Notes under the pieces: generated by a model | Databases searched by the model: none | The model's input: only the letters and a program-made list of their open reading frames with translations | What the model was told of the DNA's origin: nothing | Made by a program: the position numbers and the translations under genes | Assembly (NCBI GenBank): GCA_046728175.1 | Contig: JBKPEA010000080.1 | Location: 15,724 to 79,723 of the forward strand | Reading direction: 5' to 3' | Source: JAFAHS01 sp046728175 | GTDB taxonomy: Bacteria; Desulfobacterota; Binatia; Binatales; Binataceae | Length of the DNA: 64,000 nt | In this document: in pieces, positions 54,475 through 63,773 of the stretch | Layout: every line of letters begins with the position of its first letter | Position numbering within the stretch: the first letter of the stretch is position 1

Positions 54475-56581
54475 GGCTGTTGCCGTGCCAGGATAACGCG
54501 AGCAGTGTTATGTCGTCGGCCTGGTCGGCGCCGGTAGCGAATCGGCGAATGTCGGCTCGGACCAATTCGACCAGACCCCTGGCGGTCGCTTCGCGGGAAG
54601 ACGCGAGCAGTGCTCTCAAGCGCGCGATCCCGTAGAAGACGTGGTCTTTATTCTCCGACTCAGTGGCGCCATCGGTATAGAGTAACAGCAAGTCGCCAGC
54701 TTCGAGGCGAAGTCGCTCGACCGGGCAGACGAGGGGGTCGACCGCTCCGAGCGGTGGTCCGCCTCGTCCCGCAAGCTCCGCAGGTTCTGCGTCAGCCCGC
54801 AACACGAACGGCGGATCGTGGCCCGCGTTGACGTACGCGAGCTGTCCGGAAGAGAGGTCCAGGATTCCAGCGAAAGCGGTCACGAACATCATGTCCGCGC
54901 CCTTGTCGACCAGCTCGGCGCTGGCGGCCGAAATCTTGGTACTTGCTTCCGCGAAGGCCAGATCGAGCGCGTCCTCGTGTTTCGCGATCGCGCTGCGCAG
55001 GATCTCTTTGGTCATCGCCATGAAAAGCGCGGCAGGAACCCCCTTGCCCGAGACGTCGGCGATCGCGAAGGTGAGCCGCTTCGAGTCGAGCAGCAGGAAA
55101 TCGTAGAAATCGCCGCCCACCATCCTCGCCGGTTCAATGGTCGCAAACACGTCTACGTCGTTGCGGTCGGGCGGTCCGAGGAACTTGTGCGGAAGCAGGC
55201 CCATCTGAAGTGACCGGGCGGCGCTTAGTTCGCCATCGATGCGGGCTTCGATCTGGCGGCGATGTTCGAGTTCAGCGGCGAGCCGGCGGCGCCCAGCTTC
55301 GGTGGAAATCAGGTTCCACACCAGCATCACACCGAAAATGATCGATGAGGAAACGATCGCATAAAGGCCGGCGACAAGTACCTGGTACCATACAAAGCTT
55401 GCAAAGGTGGCAGCCAAAACTGTGGCTGTCATCGCAACGAAGCCGATGGCGGCCATCGAGGGGCGCGAATAGGGCAGGGCGAAGATCGTCAGCAGGCCGG
55501 TCGCGATGACCAGCGCGACCTCCATTCGATCCCAGAAATGCGGACGGCGCAGGAGGCTGTGGGTCAACATCGATTCGAGAAGCTGAGCGTGTACCTCGAC
55601 CCCGGCCATTAATCCGAGCGGAGTTTGGCGAAAATCGGCCGCGCCCTGGCTGGTAATGCCCAGCAGCACGAAGTCTCCGCGCAGCTCCGCGGCCGGTCGA
55701 GTGCCATCGAGCAGCTCGGCGGCGGAGATGTAACGATACTCGTAGGATTTGGAGAAATAGGGATACGCCCGGCCGCGTACGTCAGTCCGGAACGACACAT
55801 CACCGACGGTGGCCGCTTCGATGCCGTGGCGGCTGGTTATGATCCCAACCGAGCCCAACGATACGGCGACGCGAAGCATTTCGAGCGCGAAAGTGGGAAC
55901 CAGGTTGCCACCGACGAGGATGAACATCGGGACCGACCGGGTTATTCCGTCGGCACCCGGGTTGTCGACCAGCGAACCCGCGCCGCGCTCCGCCCGTCTA
56001 AGCTCGGGCACACTGCTAAGCAGATATGGATACTCGTGCAGGAAGGGTTTGGGATTTCCGCCGGCCTGGCGCACGATTGTGATCCGTACGGGTGTGGTAG
56101 GGGCCAAAGTGGGATCGTCGGTAACGCCTATCCCCAGAACCGTCGGCACCTTTTCGAACCCCTGGGCGAGGAGTACTTCGTTATCCGGCAGACCATCGAG
56201 CTGCCTCGCGATGGATGGTGGTAGATCCGGCAGGAGGCGGGCAAGGTTTTTCGGCGAATAGCGGTCGGGTTCCGAAAGAATGATGTCAACGCCCAGCACT
56301 AGCGGGTCTTGCATCGCGATTTGACTTACCAGACGAGCCATCAGGGTTCGTGGCCACGGCCACTGCCCGTACTTTGCGAGACTGCGGTCGTCGATAGCGA
56401 CGATTCGCACGCGCATGGGCTGGTAGGAGCGGGGGGCGATCTCTTGTTGCAGATCGAAGCTGCGCAGTGCCAGTCCAGCGACCAGCGGGGGATTCAGCAG
56501 GCGCAGGATCACCAGCAGCAGCAACGCGATCAGTGCCGCGATGCGTCCCGGCGCCAACGGACTCCGCAAACGGTCGAGCAA
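54461..56581 (-). CDS. CHASE2-domain PP2C (SpoIIE/RsbU-type) phosphatase
   Basis: 706 residues. A first membrane helix (IAALIALLLLVILRLL) leads into a periplasmic CHASE2 domain (~45-330: RVRIVAIDDRSLAKYGQWPW; VLGVDIILSE; GDFVLLGITSQGAADFRQTP). Three further helices follow (~350-425), then a PP2C/SpoIIE phosphatase (~460-700) with GGDFYDFLLLDSKRLTFAIA, DVSGKGVPAALFMAM and LLLYTDGATE, the metal-binding Asp sites. It would dephosphorylate the STAS antagonist at 57581 on an envelope signal. The start is uncertain: TTG at 56581 has no clear ribosome binding site, whereas GAGGA lies about six bases before an in-frame ATT at 56596. Confidence 0.88.
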   Translation of the reverse strand: MLDRLRSPLAPGRIAALIALLLLVILRLLNPPLVAGLALRSFDLQQEIAPRSYQPMRVRIVAIDDRSLAKYGQWPWPRTLMARLVSQIAMQDPLVLGVDIILSEPDRYSPKNLARLLPDLPPSIARQLDGLPDNEVLLAQGFEKVPTVLGIGVTDDPTLAPTTPVRITIVRQAGGNPKPFLHEYPYLLSSVPELRRAERGAGSLVDNPGADGITRSVPMFILVGGNLVPTFALEMLRVAVSLGSVGIITSRHGIEAATVGDVSFRTDVRGRAYPYFSKSYEYRYISAAELLDGTRPAAELRGDFVLLGITSQGAADFRQTPLGLMAGVEVHAQLLESMLTHSLLRRPHFWDRMEVALVIATGLLTIFALPYSRPSMAAIGFVAMTATVLAATFASFVWYQVLVAGLYAIVSSSIIFGVMLVWNLISTEAGRRRLAAELEHRRQIEARIDGELSAARSLQMGLLPHKFLGPPDRNDVDVFATIEPARMVGGDFYDFLLLDSKRLTFAIADVSGKGVPAALFMAMTKEILRSAIAKHEDALDLAFAEASTKISAASAELVDKGADMMFVTAFAGILDLSSGQLAYVNAGHDPPFVLRADAEPAELAGRGGPPLGAVDPLVCPVERLRLEAGDLLLLYTDGATESENKDHVFYGIARLRALLASSREATARGLVELVRADIRRFATGADQADDITLLALSWHGNSPNGR

Positions 56582-56605
56582 TGGTGGGATTCGAATGGGT
56601 AATCC

Positions 56606-57565
56606 TCAAACGGGGATTTCGAGTCCGTCGTAGGCGGAGGTTATCGTGAGCTTGCGCTGCGGGTCGTTGATTTCCGCGTAGCGCCGGGTTTCCGCGAGGA
56701 TTTTTTCCAGCATGCGGTCATCATGGATGGGTTCATGATGAAACATCACCAGGTGCTTGGCCCCGGCTAACTGCGCCAACTCGACTCCGACGATATTGCT
56801 GGAATGGCCCCAGTCTTCCTTCACGGAGATCTGCTCGGCCAGGGAATACATCGCATCGAAGATGACCAGGTCTGCATCGCGGAAGTGCTCGACGAACGGA
56901 TAAGTCTTGTCGAGAGTTTCGTACTTGTGCTCGGAATCGGTGGAATAGACGACGATCTTGTTCTGGTACGAAAAGCGGTAGCCGTAGGAAGTTCCCGCAT
57001 GATTTTGCACAAAAGACCGAACCGAGAGGCCGCCGACGATGTCGTAGCTGCGACCGGGTTCGAGCTCGACAAATTCAATCGTCGCGGCAAGGGTTCGAAA
57101 ATCGACCGGAAAGGTCGGGTTCGATTGTTGGCGCTCGAGCGCCTCGCGCATGACCTTATGGCTGCCGTAGATGCGGATCACGTTGCCGGCGATATAGGCG
57201 GGTGTAAAAAAGGGGAAGCCCATGATGTGATCCCAGTGCAGATGTGACATGAACACGTGGTAGCGCCGAGGCTGCCCGGGGCCGTACTTGCTGAGGACCC
57301 GATTTCCGAATTCGCGAACCCCGGAGCCAAGATCGCACAAGAGGTACTCATCGGCGCCGGTGACTAGCTCGACACAACTTGAATTCCCGCCGTAGGTTCC
57401 ACGGACCGGAAAGGGGAGCCGGTCGATAAAGGCGTCGATCGCCTGGTCGCTACCGAGGGTTTCGCCGCGTGCCGCCGCCAGCGCGTCACGGATTTTCGAG
57501 CCCACAGCCAGATAGTTGAGCGACGCGGGCAGCGAACCCCGAGTCCCCCAGAAACGCACCAACAT
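56606..57565 (-). CDS. Metallo-beta-lactamase-fold hydrolase
   Basis: 319 residues. MLVRFWGTRGSLPASL and FMSHLHWDHIMGFPFF (HxHxDH) mark the MBL fold used by phosphodiesterases and related hydrolases; GTSYGYRFSYQNKIVVYSTD and VMFHHEPIHDD supply the later metal ligands. The family includes cyclic-nucleotide and phosphoester hydrolases. It lies 15 bases after the STAS gene and 24 before the CHASE2-PP2C gene, so it is co-transcribed with the signalling proteins and might act on a second messenger. Confidence 0.87.
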   Translation of the reverse strand: MLVRFWGTRGSLPASLNYLAVGSKIRDALAAARGETLGSDQAIDAFIDRLPFPVRGTYGGNSSCVELVTGADEYLLCDLGSGVREFGNRVLSKYGPGQPRRYHVFMSHLHWDHIMGFPFFTPAYIAGNVIRIYGSHKVMREALERQQSNPTFPVDFRTLAATIEFVELEPGRSYDIVGGLSVRSFVQNHAGTSYGYRFSYQNKIVVYSTDSEHKYETLDKTYPFVEHFRDADLVIFDAMYSLAEQISVKEDWGHSSNIVGVELAQLAGAKHLVMFHHEPIHDDRMLEKILAETRRYAEINDPQRKLTITSAYDGLEIPV

Positions 57566-57580
57566 CGTCCCAGGCCCCGC

Positions 57581-57937
57581 TCAGGTGCGCGCGGAATGCA
57601 TCGCGGCGCGGGCGTCGGCTGCGCTGTCGAAGACCTGCACCACCTGGTCGAACCGACTGATCGTGAAGACTTCGTTCACCAGGGGCGAAAGCGCGGCCAC
57701 CGCGATGCGTCCGCCCCGCGCTTTCGCTCGTCTTGAAGCCATCATCAGTGCCCGCAGTCCAGCGCTGGAAATGTACTCTACGGACCCAAGATCGATGACG
57801 ACTGCGTCGTTTGAATCAACCCAGGCAAGCAGCCGCGCCTGAAAATCGGGACTGCTGTCGTTGTTGAGGCGCCCGACCGGTCGTAACACCAGGATTCCGT
57901 CTTCACGTTGTTCGCCGATCTCCACGCTTTGCCCCAT
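57581..57937 (-). CDS. STAS-domain anti-sigma factor antagonist (RsbV-like)
   Basis: 118 residues. ILVLRPVGRLNNDSSPDF and VVIDLGSVEYISSAGLRALM are the STAS core, with the Ser of YISSAGL as the expected phosphorylation site. In the partner-switching scheme it is phosphorylated by the HATPase kinase (52873) and dephosphorylated by the CHASE2-PP2C protein (54461). It is the first gene of the leftward signalling operon. Confidence 0.9.
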   Translation of the reverse strand: MGQSVEIGEQREDGILVLRPVGRLNNDSSPDFQARLLAWVDSNDAVVIDLGSVEYISSAGLRALMMASRRAKARGGRIAVAALSPLVNEVFTISRFDQVVQVFDSAADARAAMHSART

Positions 57938-58316
57938 AGATGGTGGGGAGTCCGTCCCGGTTCGCGCTGATTTTTGACTTTTCTGGGCACGCTGGCAAGC
58001 GAACGATTTCCTCCGTCAGCGGGATGAATCGCTTCCAATTGCCCGATCAAAAGCTTGGCAAGGTTCTGCCGACCGCCCTGAGCCCACCACGCTCCCGGAG
58101 TTCGGTTTGCCGCGTTGCTTCCGACGACCGGCGGGTTGGCATGGACAGTAAACCATATTGCAGGGCAGGCGAAGGGACCTCGCCGGGCCCGCTCATCCAT
58201 ACTAAGGCGAACCGACTAACCGCGGAACACTGTTGCACGGTCACTCTTCATCTCGGATTGGGTTTTCGGCGGATCAAATACTAGTATTCGGGGAGTTGCT
58301 CGATGGAGTGTTGACG
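57938..58316. other. Divergent intergenic region
   Basis: About 380 bases between the leftward STAS operon and the rightward amidohydrolase gene. It must contain both promoters. I see no repeat or clear operator. Confidence 0.4.
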
Positions 58317-59429
58317 ATGACCAGGATAATCGATGCGGATGGGCATATCGTTGAGCCGCGCTCCTTCTGGCCGGACTACATCGAAGCCAAATTTCTGGAC
58401 CGGATGCCAAGAATCGCAAAGGATGCAGATGGCGTTGAGCGAATTGCGGTGGGTGGCAGACCCGGGAGCAGCATCTATGCACCCGCTGCCATGTGCATCC
58501 CGGGCGGTCTCGCTACCCCGGAAGCAATGCGCAAGCTTTCGTGGGATGACCTGCGGCCCGGAAGCTTCGATCCTCACCAACGTCTTAAGGACATGGATTC
58601 GGAAGGCATTGATGTTTCGGTGCTGTTCCCCTCGATCGGCTTGGGGTTCGTTGCGATCACCGATCCAGAACTTGCGACCGCCGCGTGTCGCGCCTACAAC
58701 AATTGGATGAAGGATTTCTGCGCCGCTGCACCCGACCGCCTCCGCAGCGTTGCCCCGGTACCGCTTCATGACGTAACTGCCGCGATCGCAGAAATGCGCC
58801 GGGTTGCTGTCCAGCATGGGGTCAAGGCGATACTGGTGCGTTCAAACCCCTACAACCGAAGGCTGCTGAGCGATCCAGCCAATGATCCGTTCTGGGCCGA
58901 GGCCCAGGCGCTGGATTGTACGATCGCGCTGCATGCTGCGGTCAGCGGAGACATGCCGACCGCAGGATTCGATCGGTATCACGATTTCTTTCAGCGAATG
59001 ATTATTTCCCACCCGCTCGAGCAGCAGATGGCCTGCATGGACATCATCTGCGGCGGGGTGCTCGAGAAATATCCTCGACTGCGGTTTGCCTTCCTGGAAG
59101 CGGGCGGTGGATGGGTCCCATGGTGGCTTGCACGGCTGGACGAATTTTACGGAAAGATCGGCCACATGGTGCCCAAAGCGCGAATGAAGCCGAGCGAATA
59201 TTTCCGCCGTCAATGTTTCTGTTCGTGCGAACCAGACGACATCGCGCTGAGGACTGCTGCGGTGCTCGGCCTCGATGAGCACTTGATGTGGGCCTCCGAC
59301 TATCCACACTACGATTGCGAATTTCCGGGCGCGGTCGACGAACTGCGTGCGCACTGCGCTGCACTGCCCGCGGATTCTCAGCGCCGGATAATGGGCGACA
59401 ATGCGGCCCGCTGCTATGGACTGAACTGA
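58317..59429 (+). CDS. Amidohydrolase family 2 protein
   Basis: 370 residues from ATG 58317 with GGAG upstream; a longer in-frame start exists at 58233. IIDADGHIVEPRSFWPDY holds the DxH metal pair, and LEAGGGWVPWWLARLDEF plus MWASDYPHYDCEFPGA the later blocks shared with the enzymes at 4727 and 7884. Hydrolase or decarboxylase chemistry is likely, substrate unknown. Monocistronic. Confidence 0.87.
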   Translation: MTRIIDADGHIVEPRSFWPDYIEAKFLDRMPRIAKDADGVERIAVGGRPGSSIYAPAAMCIPGGLATPEAMRKLSWDDLRPGSFDPHQRLKDMDSEGIDVSVLFPSIGLGFVAITDPELATAACRAYNNWMKDFCAAAPDRLRSVAPVPLHDVTAAIAEMRRVAVQHGVKAILVRSNPYNRRLLSDPANDPFWAEAQALDCTIALHAAVSGDMPTAGFDRYHDFFQRMIISHPLEQQMACMDIICGGVLEKYPRLRFAFLEAGGGWVPWWLARLDEFYGKIGHMVPKARMKPSEYFRRQCFCSCEPDDIALRTAAVLGLDEHLMWASDYPHYDCEFPGAVDELRAHCAALPADSQRRIMGDNAARCYGLN

Positions 59430-59620
59430 AGCGGGCGAATTCGGAAGGCTGCTGCGAAACGCATGCCGAGCTGAATAGCCTACACTCTAATATCGTCTGC
59501 GCGGCGAAGCTTGAGCCCGAAGAAACGAGGTTAGCGGTTAGACGACCTGCCGCGAGTTAAGCCGTCTCGCGCCTTCTGGGTGCAATTTAGGTAGAGGAAC
59601 GGGTCACTCGATTCGACTTT

Positions 59621-60742
59621 TCAGATGCTCACTGGGTCGAGTCGGCCGTCCAGCGCGTGTAGCGCTTCGAACAGGTAGTACGTACCCCAAATTAATTCGT
59701 GTTGGGTGGCAAGTCCGATGCGCCGGTTAAAACACCCATCCCACAAGCCGCCTTCCGGTCCAAGGTGGCTCTCGATCAGTGCGCGGACGGTTGCTTCAGC
59801 GGCAGAGCTCCAGGTCCGACGCTGAGACTCGTCACGCGTAAGCGTGGACAGCTTGAGCAGGCTCGCCGCCGCGATCGCAGTTGCCGAGGTGTCGCGATGC
59901 GTGTTGGGAATCGCAGGATCGTCAAAGTCCCAGTAGGCGATTCGGTCTGCCGGCACATGTGCAAGCCACCAGTCCGCCGCCTTGGCAGCCGGCTCCAGAA
60001 AGGAAAGGTCTTCACACCATTGCGCACTCAGCGCCCATCCAAGCATTCCCCAGGCTTGTGCGCGGGCCCACGTACTGCTGTCAGTTATTCCTTTGTGTGT
60101 ATACCGGCGCAGTACCGCGCCGGTCGCGGGATCGAAGGAAGCGGATTGACAAATCGATCCGTCGGGGCGGAGGCAAAACTCGACATGCCGCCTGGCGTGG
60201 TTTTTCGCGATGGCCCGGAATTGGTCATCGCCACTGTCCCGAGCAGCCCACATCAGCAGCGCGGCCGCCTGCACCATGTCGACTTCGGCTTCGGTCGCGC
60301 CCACATCTGAGACTTCCTCGAATGCTCCGCCAAGCGGAAGCACCCCTGCGCGCGGGTTGTACATTGCGCCCAGAGCGCGCGCGGCCTCCAACGCAAGATC
60401 ACGTGCCGCGCGATCGCCGTCCAGGATCGAGCCCAGCGCCGCGCCGTAGTAGAAGAGCAGGGCGCGCGACGAGCTGTCGGAAGCAAGCCGAGGACGCAAT
60501 CGTTCGGTGAACTTGCGCGCCAACTCAAGCCATCTCTCGCGATCGCTGATCGGTCCGCCATAAGCCCCAAGCCACAGCATCGCGTTGAAGTATCCCCCCG
60601 TCCAGTCACCATCCGACGACCACGTCCAGCGCTGTGACTGCGGGTCGGCGAAATGTGGAAATCCCTGGTGTCCCGACCGCGCCGTATTCTCGACCCGAGC
60701 GCGGATGCGCGAGATCGCATCATTCCACGTGAGACGGTTCAT
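59621..60742 (-). CDS. GH88-like (unsaturated glucuronyl hydrolase family) protein
   Basis: 373 residues from ATG 60742 with GGAGAG upstream; longer in-frame starts to 61027 lack support. It has the (alpha/alpha)6-barrel pattern of GH88: SDGDWTGGYFNAMLWLGAYG near the N-terminus (active-site region with Asp), ATEAEVDMVQAAALLMWA and SSTWARAQAWGMLGWALSA, then RDTSATAIAAASLL. Family members hydrate and cleave unsaturated uronic acids from glycosaminoglycan- or pectin-derived oligosaccharides. No signal peptide, so cytoplasmic. No lyase gene is near. Confidence 0.85.
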   Translation of the reverse strand: MNRLTWNDAISRIRARVENTARSGHQGFPHFADPQSQRWTWSSDGDWTGGYFNAMLWLGAYGGPISDRERWLELARKFTERLRPRLASDSSSRALLFYYGAALGSILDGDRAARDLALEAARALGAMYNPRAGVLPLGGAFEEVSDVGATEAEVDMVQAAALLMWAARDSGDDQFRAIAKNHARRHVEFCLRPDGSICQSASFDPATGAVLRRYTHKGITDSSTWARAQAWGMLGWALSAQWCEDLSFLEPAAKAADWWLAHVPADRIAYWDFDDPAIPNTHRDTSATAIAAASLLKLSTLTRDESQRRTWSSAAEATVRALIESHLGPEGGLWDGCFNRRIGLATQHELIWGTYYLFEALHALDGRLDPVSI

Positions 60743-61013
60743 CGCAGCTCTCCAGACTCTCGCTCGGTCGTGCGATACAAGGCAACGGGGACGTGCGCCG
60801 CGGGAGTGACCACACGAGCCGGGCGGGAAAATCGTTCCGGGATAGATAAGGTCGTCATGTTCGGCTAATCGGATTGTACTCCAACCAGAACCATTTCCTC
60901 TCGGTTGGCGAGCCAACCCTGAGCCATGCGATGGGGTCGCGCTGGTTTGGGGTTTGATTGAGGGGTTAGTAGACTGCGGCAGAACGCCCCAAGGTGCGAG
61001 GGAAACCCAAGCC

Positions 61014-61826
61014 ATGGCTCTAATCACGCTCGACGCTTATGCGAACAAGTATCACCACATTAAGATGGAACGACGTGACGGCATTCTCCAGCTGACGCTG
61101 CACACCAACGGCGCCGAACTCAAGTGGGGCATGGGCCCGCATGAGGAATTGTCTTACGCGTTCAATGACATTGCTCGAGACCGTGAGAACCGCTGCGTGA
61201 TCATAACCGGTACCGGCAATGCGTTTTGTGCCGAAATTGACGCGGGCGCGGGACGAGGCGCTCCGATCAGAGGAGACGGGTCGCCCCAGCCCGCAGGGGT
61301 CCGTTCCACGACCTGGGACCACATCTACAACGACGCGAAGTACCTGCTTATGAATCATCTCAACATCGAGGTGCCGATGATCGCCGCGGTTAACGGTCCG
61401 GCCCTGATCCACGCGGAGCTCGCGGTCCTGTGCGACATCGTCTTGGCATCTGAGAATGCCGCATTTCAGGACGCGCCACATTTTCCAAACGGTATTGTGC
61501 CTGGTGATGGCGTCCACATAGTTTGGCCTCTGGTGCTCGGCCCCAATCGGGGGCGCTACTTCCTGCTGACTGGTCAGAAACTCTCGGCGCGGGAGGCGCT
61601 CGATTTGGGCGTGGTGAGCGAGATTTTACCAGCGGAGCAGTTGCTGGCGCGGGCGTGGGAACTCGCGCAGCAAATAACCTTGAAACCATCGCTTGCGGTG
61701 CGCTACGCACGTGTCGCGCTGACGCAACAGCTCAAGAAGCTGATGCTCGAAAACCTCGGGTATGGGCTGGCGCTCGAGGGCCTGGGTGCAGCCGAGTCGT
61801 GGCCGGGCGCACGCAGCAGGAGCTGA
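61014..61826 (+). CDS. Enoyl-CoA hydratase/isomerase (crotonase) family protein, 6-oxocamphor-hydrolase-like
   Basis: 270 residues from ATG 61014; the ribosome binding site is weak (GCGAGGGAAA). HIKMERRDGILQLTLHTNG, CVIITGTGNAFCAEIDAG, VPMIAAVNGPALIHAELAVL and GQKLSAREALDLGVVSEILP follow the crotonase fold. The Gly-rich oxyanion region (GPALIHAE) and the PHFPNGIVPGDGVHIVWP block resemble 6-oxocamphor hydrolase rather than a simple hydratase, suggesting C-C bond cleavage of a diketone. The extreme C-terminus (SWPGARSRS) looks short and might be altered by a frameshift. Confidence 0.82.
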   Translation: MALITLDAYANKYHHIKMERRDGILQLTLHTNGAELKWGMGPHEELSYAFNDIARDRENRCVIITGTGNAFCAEIDAGAGRGAPIRGDGSPQPAGVRSTTWDHIYNDAKYLLMNHLNIEVPMIAAVNGPALIHAELAVLCDIVLASENAAFQDAPHFPNGIVPGDGVHIVWPLVLGPNRGRYFLLTGQKLSAREALDLGVVSEILPAEQLLARAWELAQQITLKPSLAVRYARVALTQQLKKLMLENLGYGLALEGLGAAESWPGARSRS

Positions 61827-62157
61827 TGATTCGCGGATACTGACTTCTTGGACGCGGATCTTCGTTTGGACCACGCGTGGCGTTCGGCGGGCCACAGCGT
61901 TCTTCTGTGCCGCGACGCTCTCAAGTGATTCCAAGTGGCTTGCAAGAGCGAGCTTAGTCTTCTCCCTGCGGCAAAGGCGATTCCTCGATATCTCCCGGCA
62001 GCGCATGAGATTGCCAGGATTCTGCCCAGCGGCACCGGACTGTGACGATGCGATTGCCTGCTCCCAGCGCCGATCGATTCGATCTCGTCCTGGTCGAGGG
62101 TACGATGGTTTGAGAGCGCGACGACCAGGCTCAGTTCTCTGAGGAGGTTAGAAGACC
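61827..62157. other. Intergenic region, nothing recognised
   Basis: 330 bases between the two crotonase genes. No gene or hairpin I can support; GGAGG just before 62158 is the ribosome binding site of the next gene. Confidence 0.5.
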
Positions 62158-62955
62158 ATGGCCGAGGCTGCACCAGACCGAATTCTGTACACCTGCGAGG
62201 ACCATATCGCCACCCTCACACTTAACCGTCCAGACAAACTCAATGCATTCGATGATGAGCAGGTGGTACGGCTCCGCGAGGCGCTCCGGCGGGTGGATGC
62301 GGATGACGCGGCGCACGTCGCGTTAGTTACCGGCGCGGGTCGCGCATTCTCCAGCGGTGCCGACGTGCATCAGCGTCAACTTCGCAAACGCGAAGAGTTG
62401 GAACGCTACGGTGGGCCCCAGGCGCCGGGCGCCAACGCAGGCGACCTGCTGACCCACTCGGTCAACTGGAAGCCGGTGATAGCGGCGGTTCATGGCTATG
62501 CGTTGGGTCTGGCATTGGGGTTCGTGCTGGAATGCGACCTGATCGTGGCCGAGACGGGCACCCGCTTTCAGATAACGGAGGTGTCCCGTGGACTGGGTGG
62601 GGCAAGGCAATGGGGTCTGATGCAGTCTCGTGGGGGTGGTGCATTAGCCAACGAAGTGGCGCTAACCGGACGATTCTTCAGTGCCGAAGAAGCCCTGGCG
62701 GTTGGGGTCATCAATCGCGTGGCGCCTGCTGGCCAGCACGTTTCCGTTGCCAGGGAACTGGCTTATGAAATTCTCAAAAATCCACCTCTCAGCGTCCGCG
62801 CCACCGTTCGTACGCGACGGTGGCATATCGAGGTGCTGGGCCGCGAGATCGCGATGCAGATGCAACCCTGGAGGCTCTACCTGAGCGAGGATTTCACTGA
62901 AGCTGCGCGGGCTTTCACGGAGAAGCGAGCGCCGGGTCCTTTCAAAGGACGTTGA
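62158..62955 (+). CDS. Enoyl-CoA hydratase/isomerase family protein
   Basis: 265 residues with GAGGAGGTTAGAAGACC upstream. IATLTLNRPDKLNAFDDE, VALVTGAGRAFSSGADVHQR and VIAAVHGYALGLALGFVLEC show the crotonase core and its oxyanion-hole Ala/Gly positions; GTRFQITEVSRGLGGARQWG covers the catalytic region. It probably acts on a CoA thioester in beta-oxidation-like breakdown. It follows the 6-oxocamphor-hydrolase-like gene on the same strand. Confidence 0.88.
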   Translation: MAEAAPDRILYTCEDHIATLTLNRPDKLNAFDDEQVVRLREALRRVDADDAAHVALVTGAGRAFSSGADVHQRQLRKREELERYGGPQAPGANAGDLLTHSVNWKPVIAAVHGYALGLALGFVLECDLIVAETGTRFQITEVSRGLGGARQWGLMQSRGGGALANEVALTGRFFSAEEALAVGVINRVAPAGQHVSVARELAYEILKNPPLSVRATVRTRRWHIEVLGREIAMQMQPWRLYLSEDFTEAARAFTEKRAPGPFKGR

Positions 62956-63073
62956 GCCGGGACAGGGCCTGACCAGTCCCCCGGATGGTCATTCAACCCA
63001 CAGCGCGAGTGGCCACGATCCGTTGGTCGAAGGCTTCGGCTTGCCTTGCGCTCCTCGGACAGCTTGTCTGGGC

Positions 63074-63529
63074 CTATCCGTTAAATGGCTCGATCAGCTC
63101 AAGATAAGTTCCATCCGGGTCCTTGAAACAGAAGAATTTGGCTCCCGCTCCGCCGGCGAAACGGATCGTCACCGGTTCGGAAACCATCTCAACACCTTCC
63201 GCGCTCAGGCGCGCATATTCTTTTTCGACATTCTTGGTGAAGAGGGCTATGCGAGCTATGCCTGCATGATAAAGATTTGGGTAGGGCGGACTCTCGGTGG
63301 ACGGCTGCTTCCACTCGATCAAATCGATTCGCGTAGCACGGGGGTCGTCGCTTAGCGCGAGCAACGCTGCTCGCGCACGACTGTTGGGGACGTTGAGGCC
63401 TTTATCATTTCCTTGGTTGGGTCCCTCGCCGAGATCGAGGATCACTTTGAATCCGACCATTTTGTAAAACGCGAGAGATCGTTCGAAATTCGTGACGTTG
63501 ATATTCACATGGAATACCGACTTGATCAT
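63074..63529 (-). CDS. VOC-family (glyoxalase-like) protein
   Basis: 151 residues, two VOC modules. Likely metal ligands are His8 (VFHVNINVTNFERSL), a Glu/Trp region (IDLIEWKQPST), His in YHAGIARIALFTKN and Glu in DPDGTYLELIEPF. This 1-H 4-ligand pattern suits glyoxalase I or dioxygenase relatives. Substrate unknown. Monocistronic, convergent with the crotonase gene. Confidence 0.85.
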   Translation of the reverse strand: MIKSVFHVNINVTNFERSLAFYKMVGFKVILDLGEGPNQGNDKGLNVPNSRARAALLALSDDPRATRIDLIEWKQPSTESPPYPNLYHAGIARIALFTKNVEKEYARLSAEGVEMVSEPVTIRFAGGAGAKFFCFKDPDGTYLELIEPFNG

Positions 63530-63773
63530 TGAAACCCTCCACGCAGGAATGTGCGGCCGCTCCCAAGCAGGCGATGCTGTTGTGCGAGGTACTTTCCGTT
63601 CGCGGGCATCGTTGGTTGCTCAATCGGGTGCATTCACAGCCGGCATGCACCGCTTGGCCGACTTCCTCAAGGTTATTGGAGAAGCGAACACGATACGGTC
63701 GACTATATACTACGATGCCAGGAAATCCCGCCAGGGATGATATGAGGGTTGCTGGCGGCGCTTCGCGACACCC

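Noticed and set aside
60743..61027. Extended N-terminus of the GH88-like protein
   Set aside because: The extra ~95 residues are low in family similarity and overlap the divergent crotonase upstream region; ATG 60742 has GGAGAG upstream.
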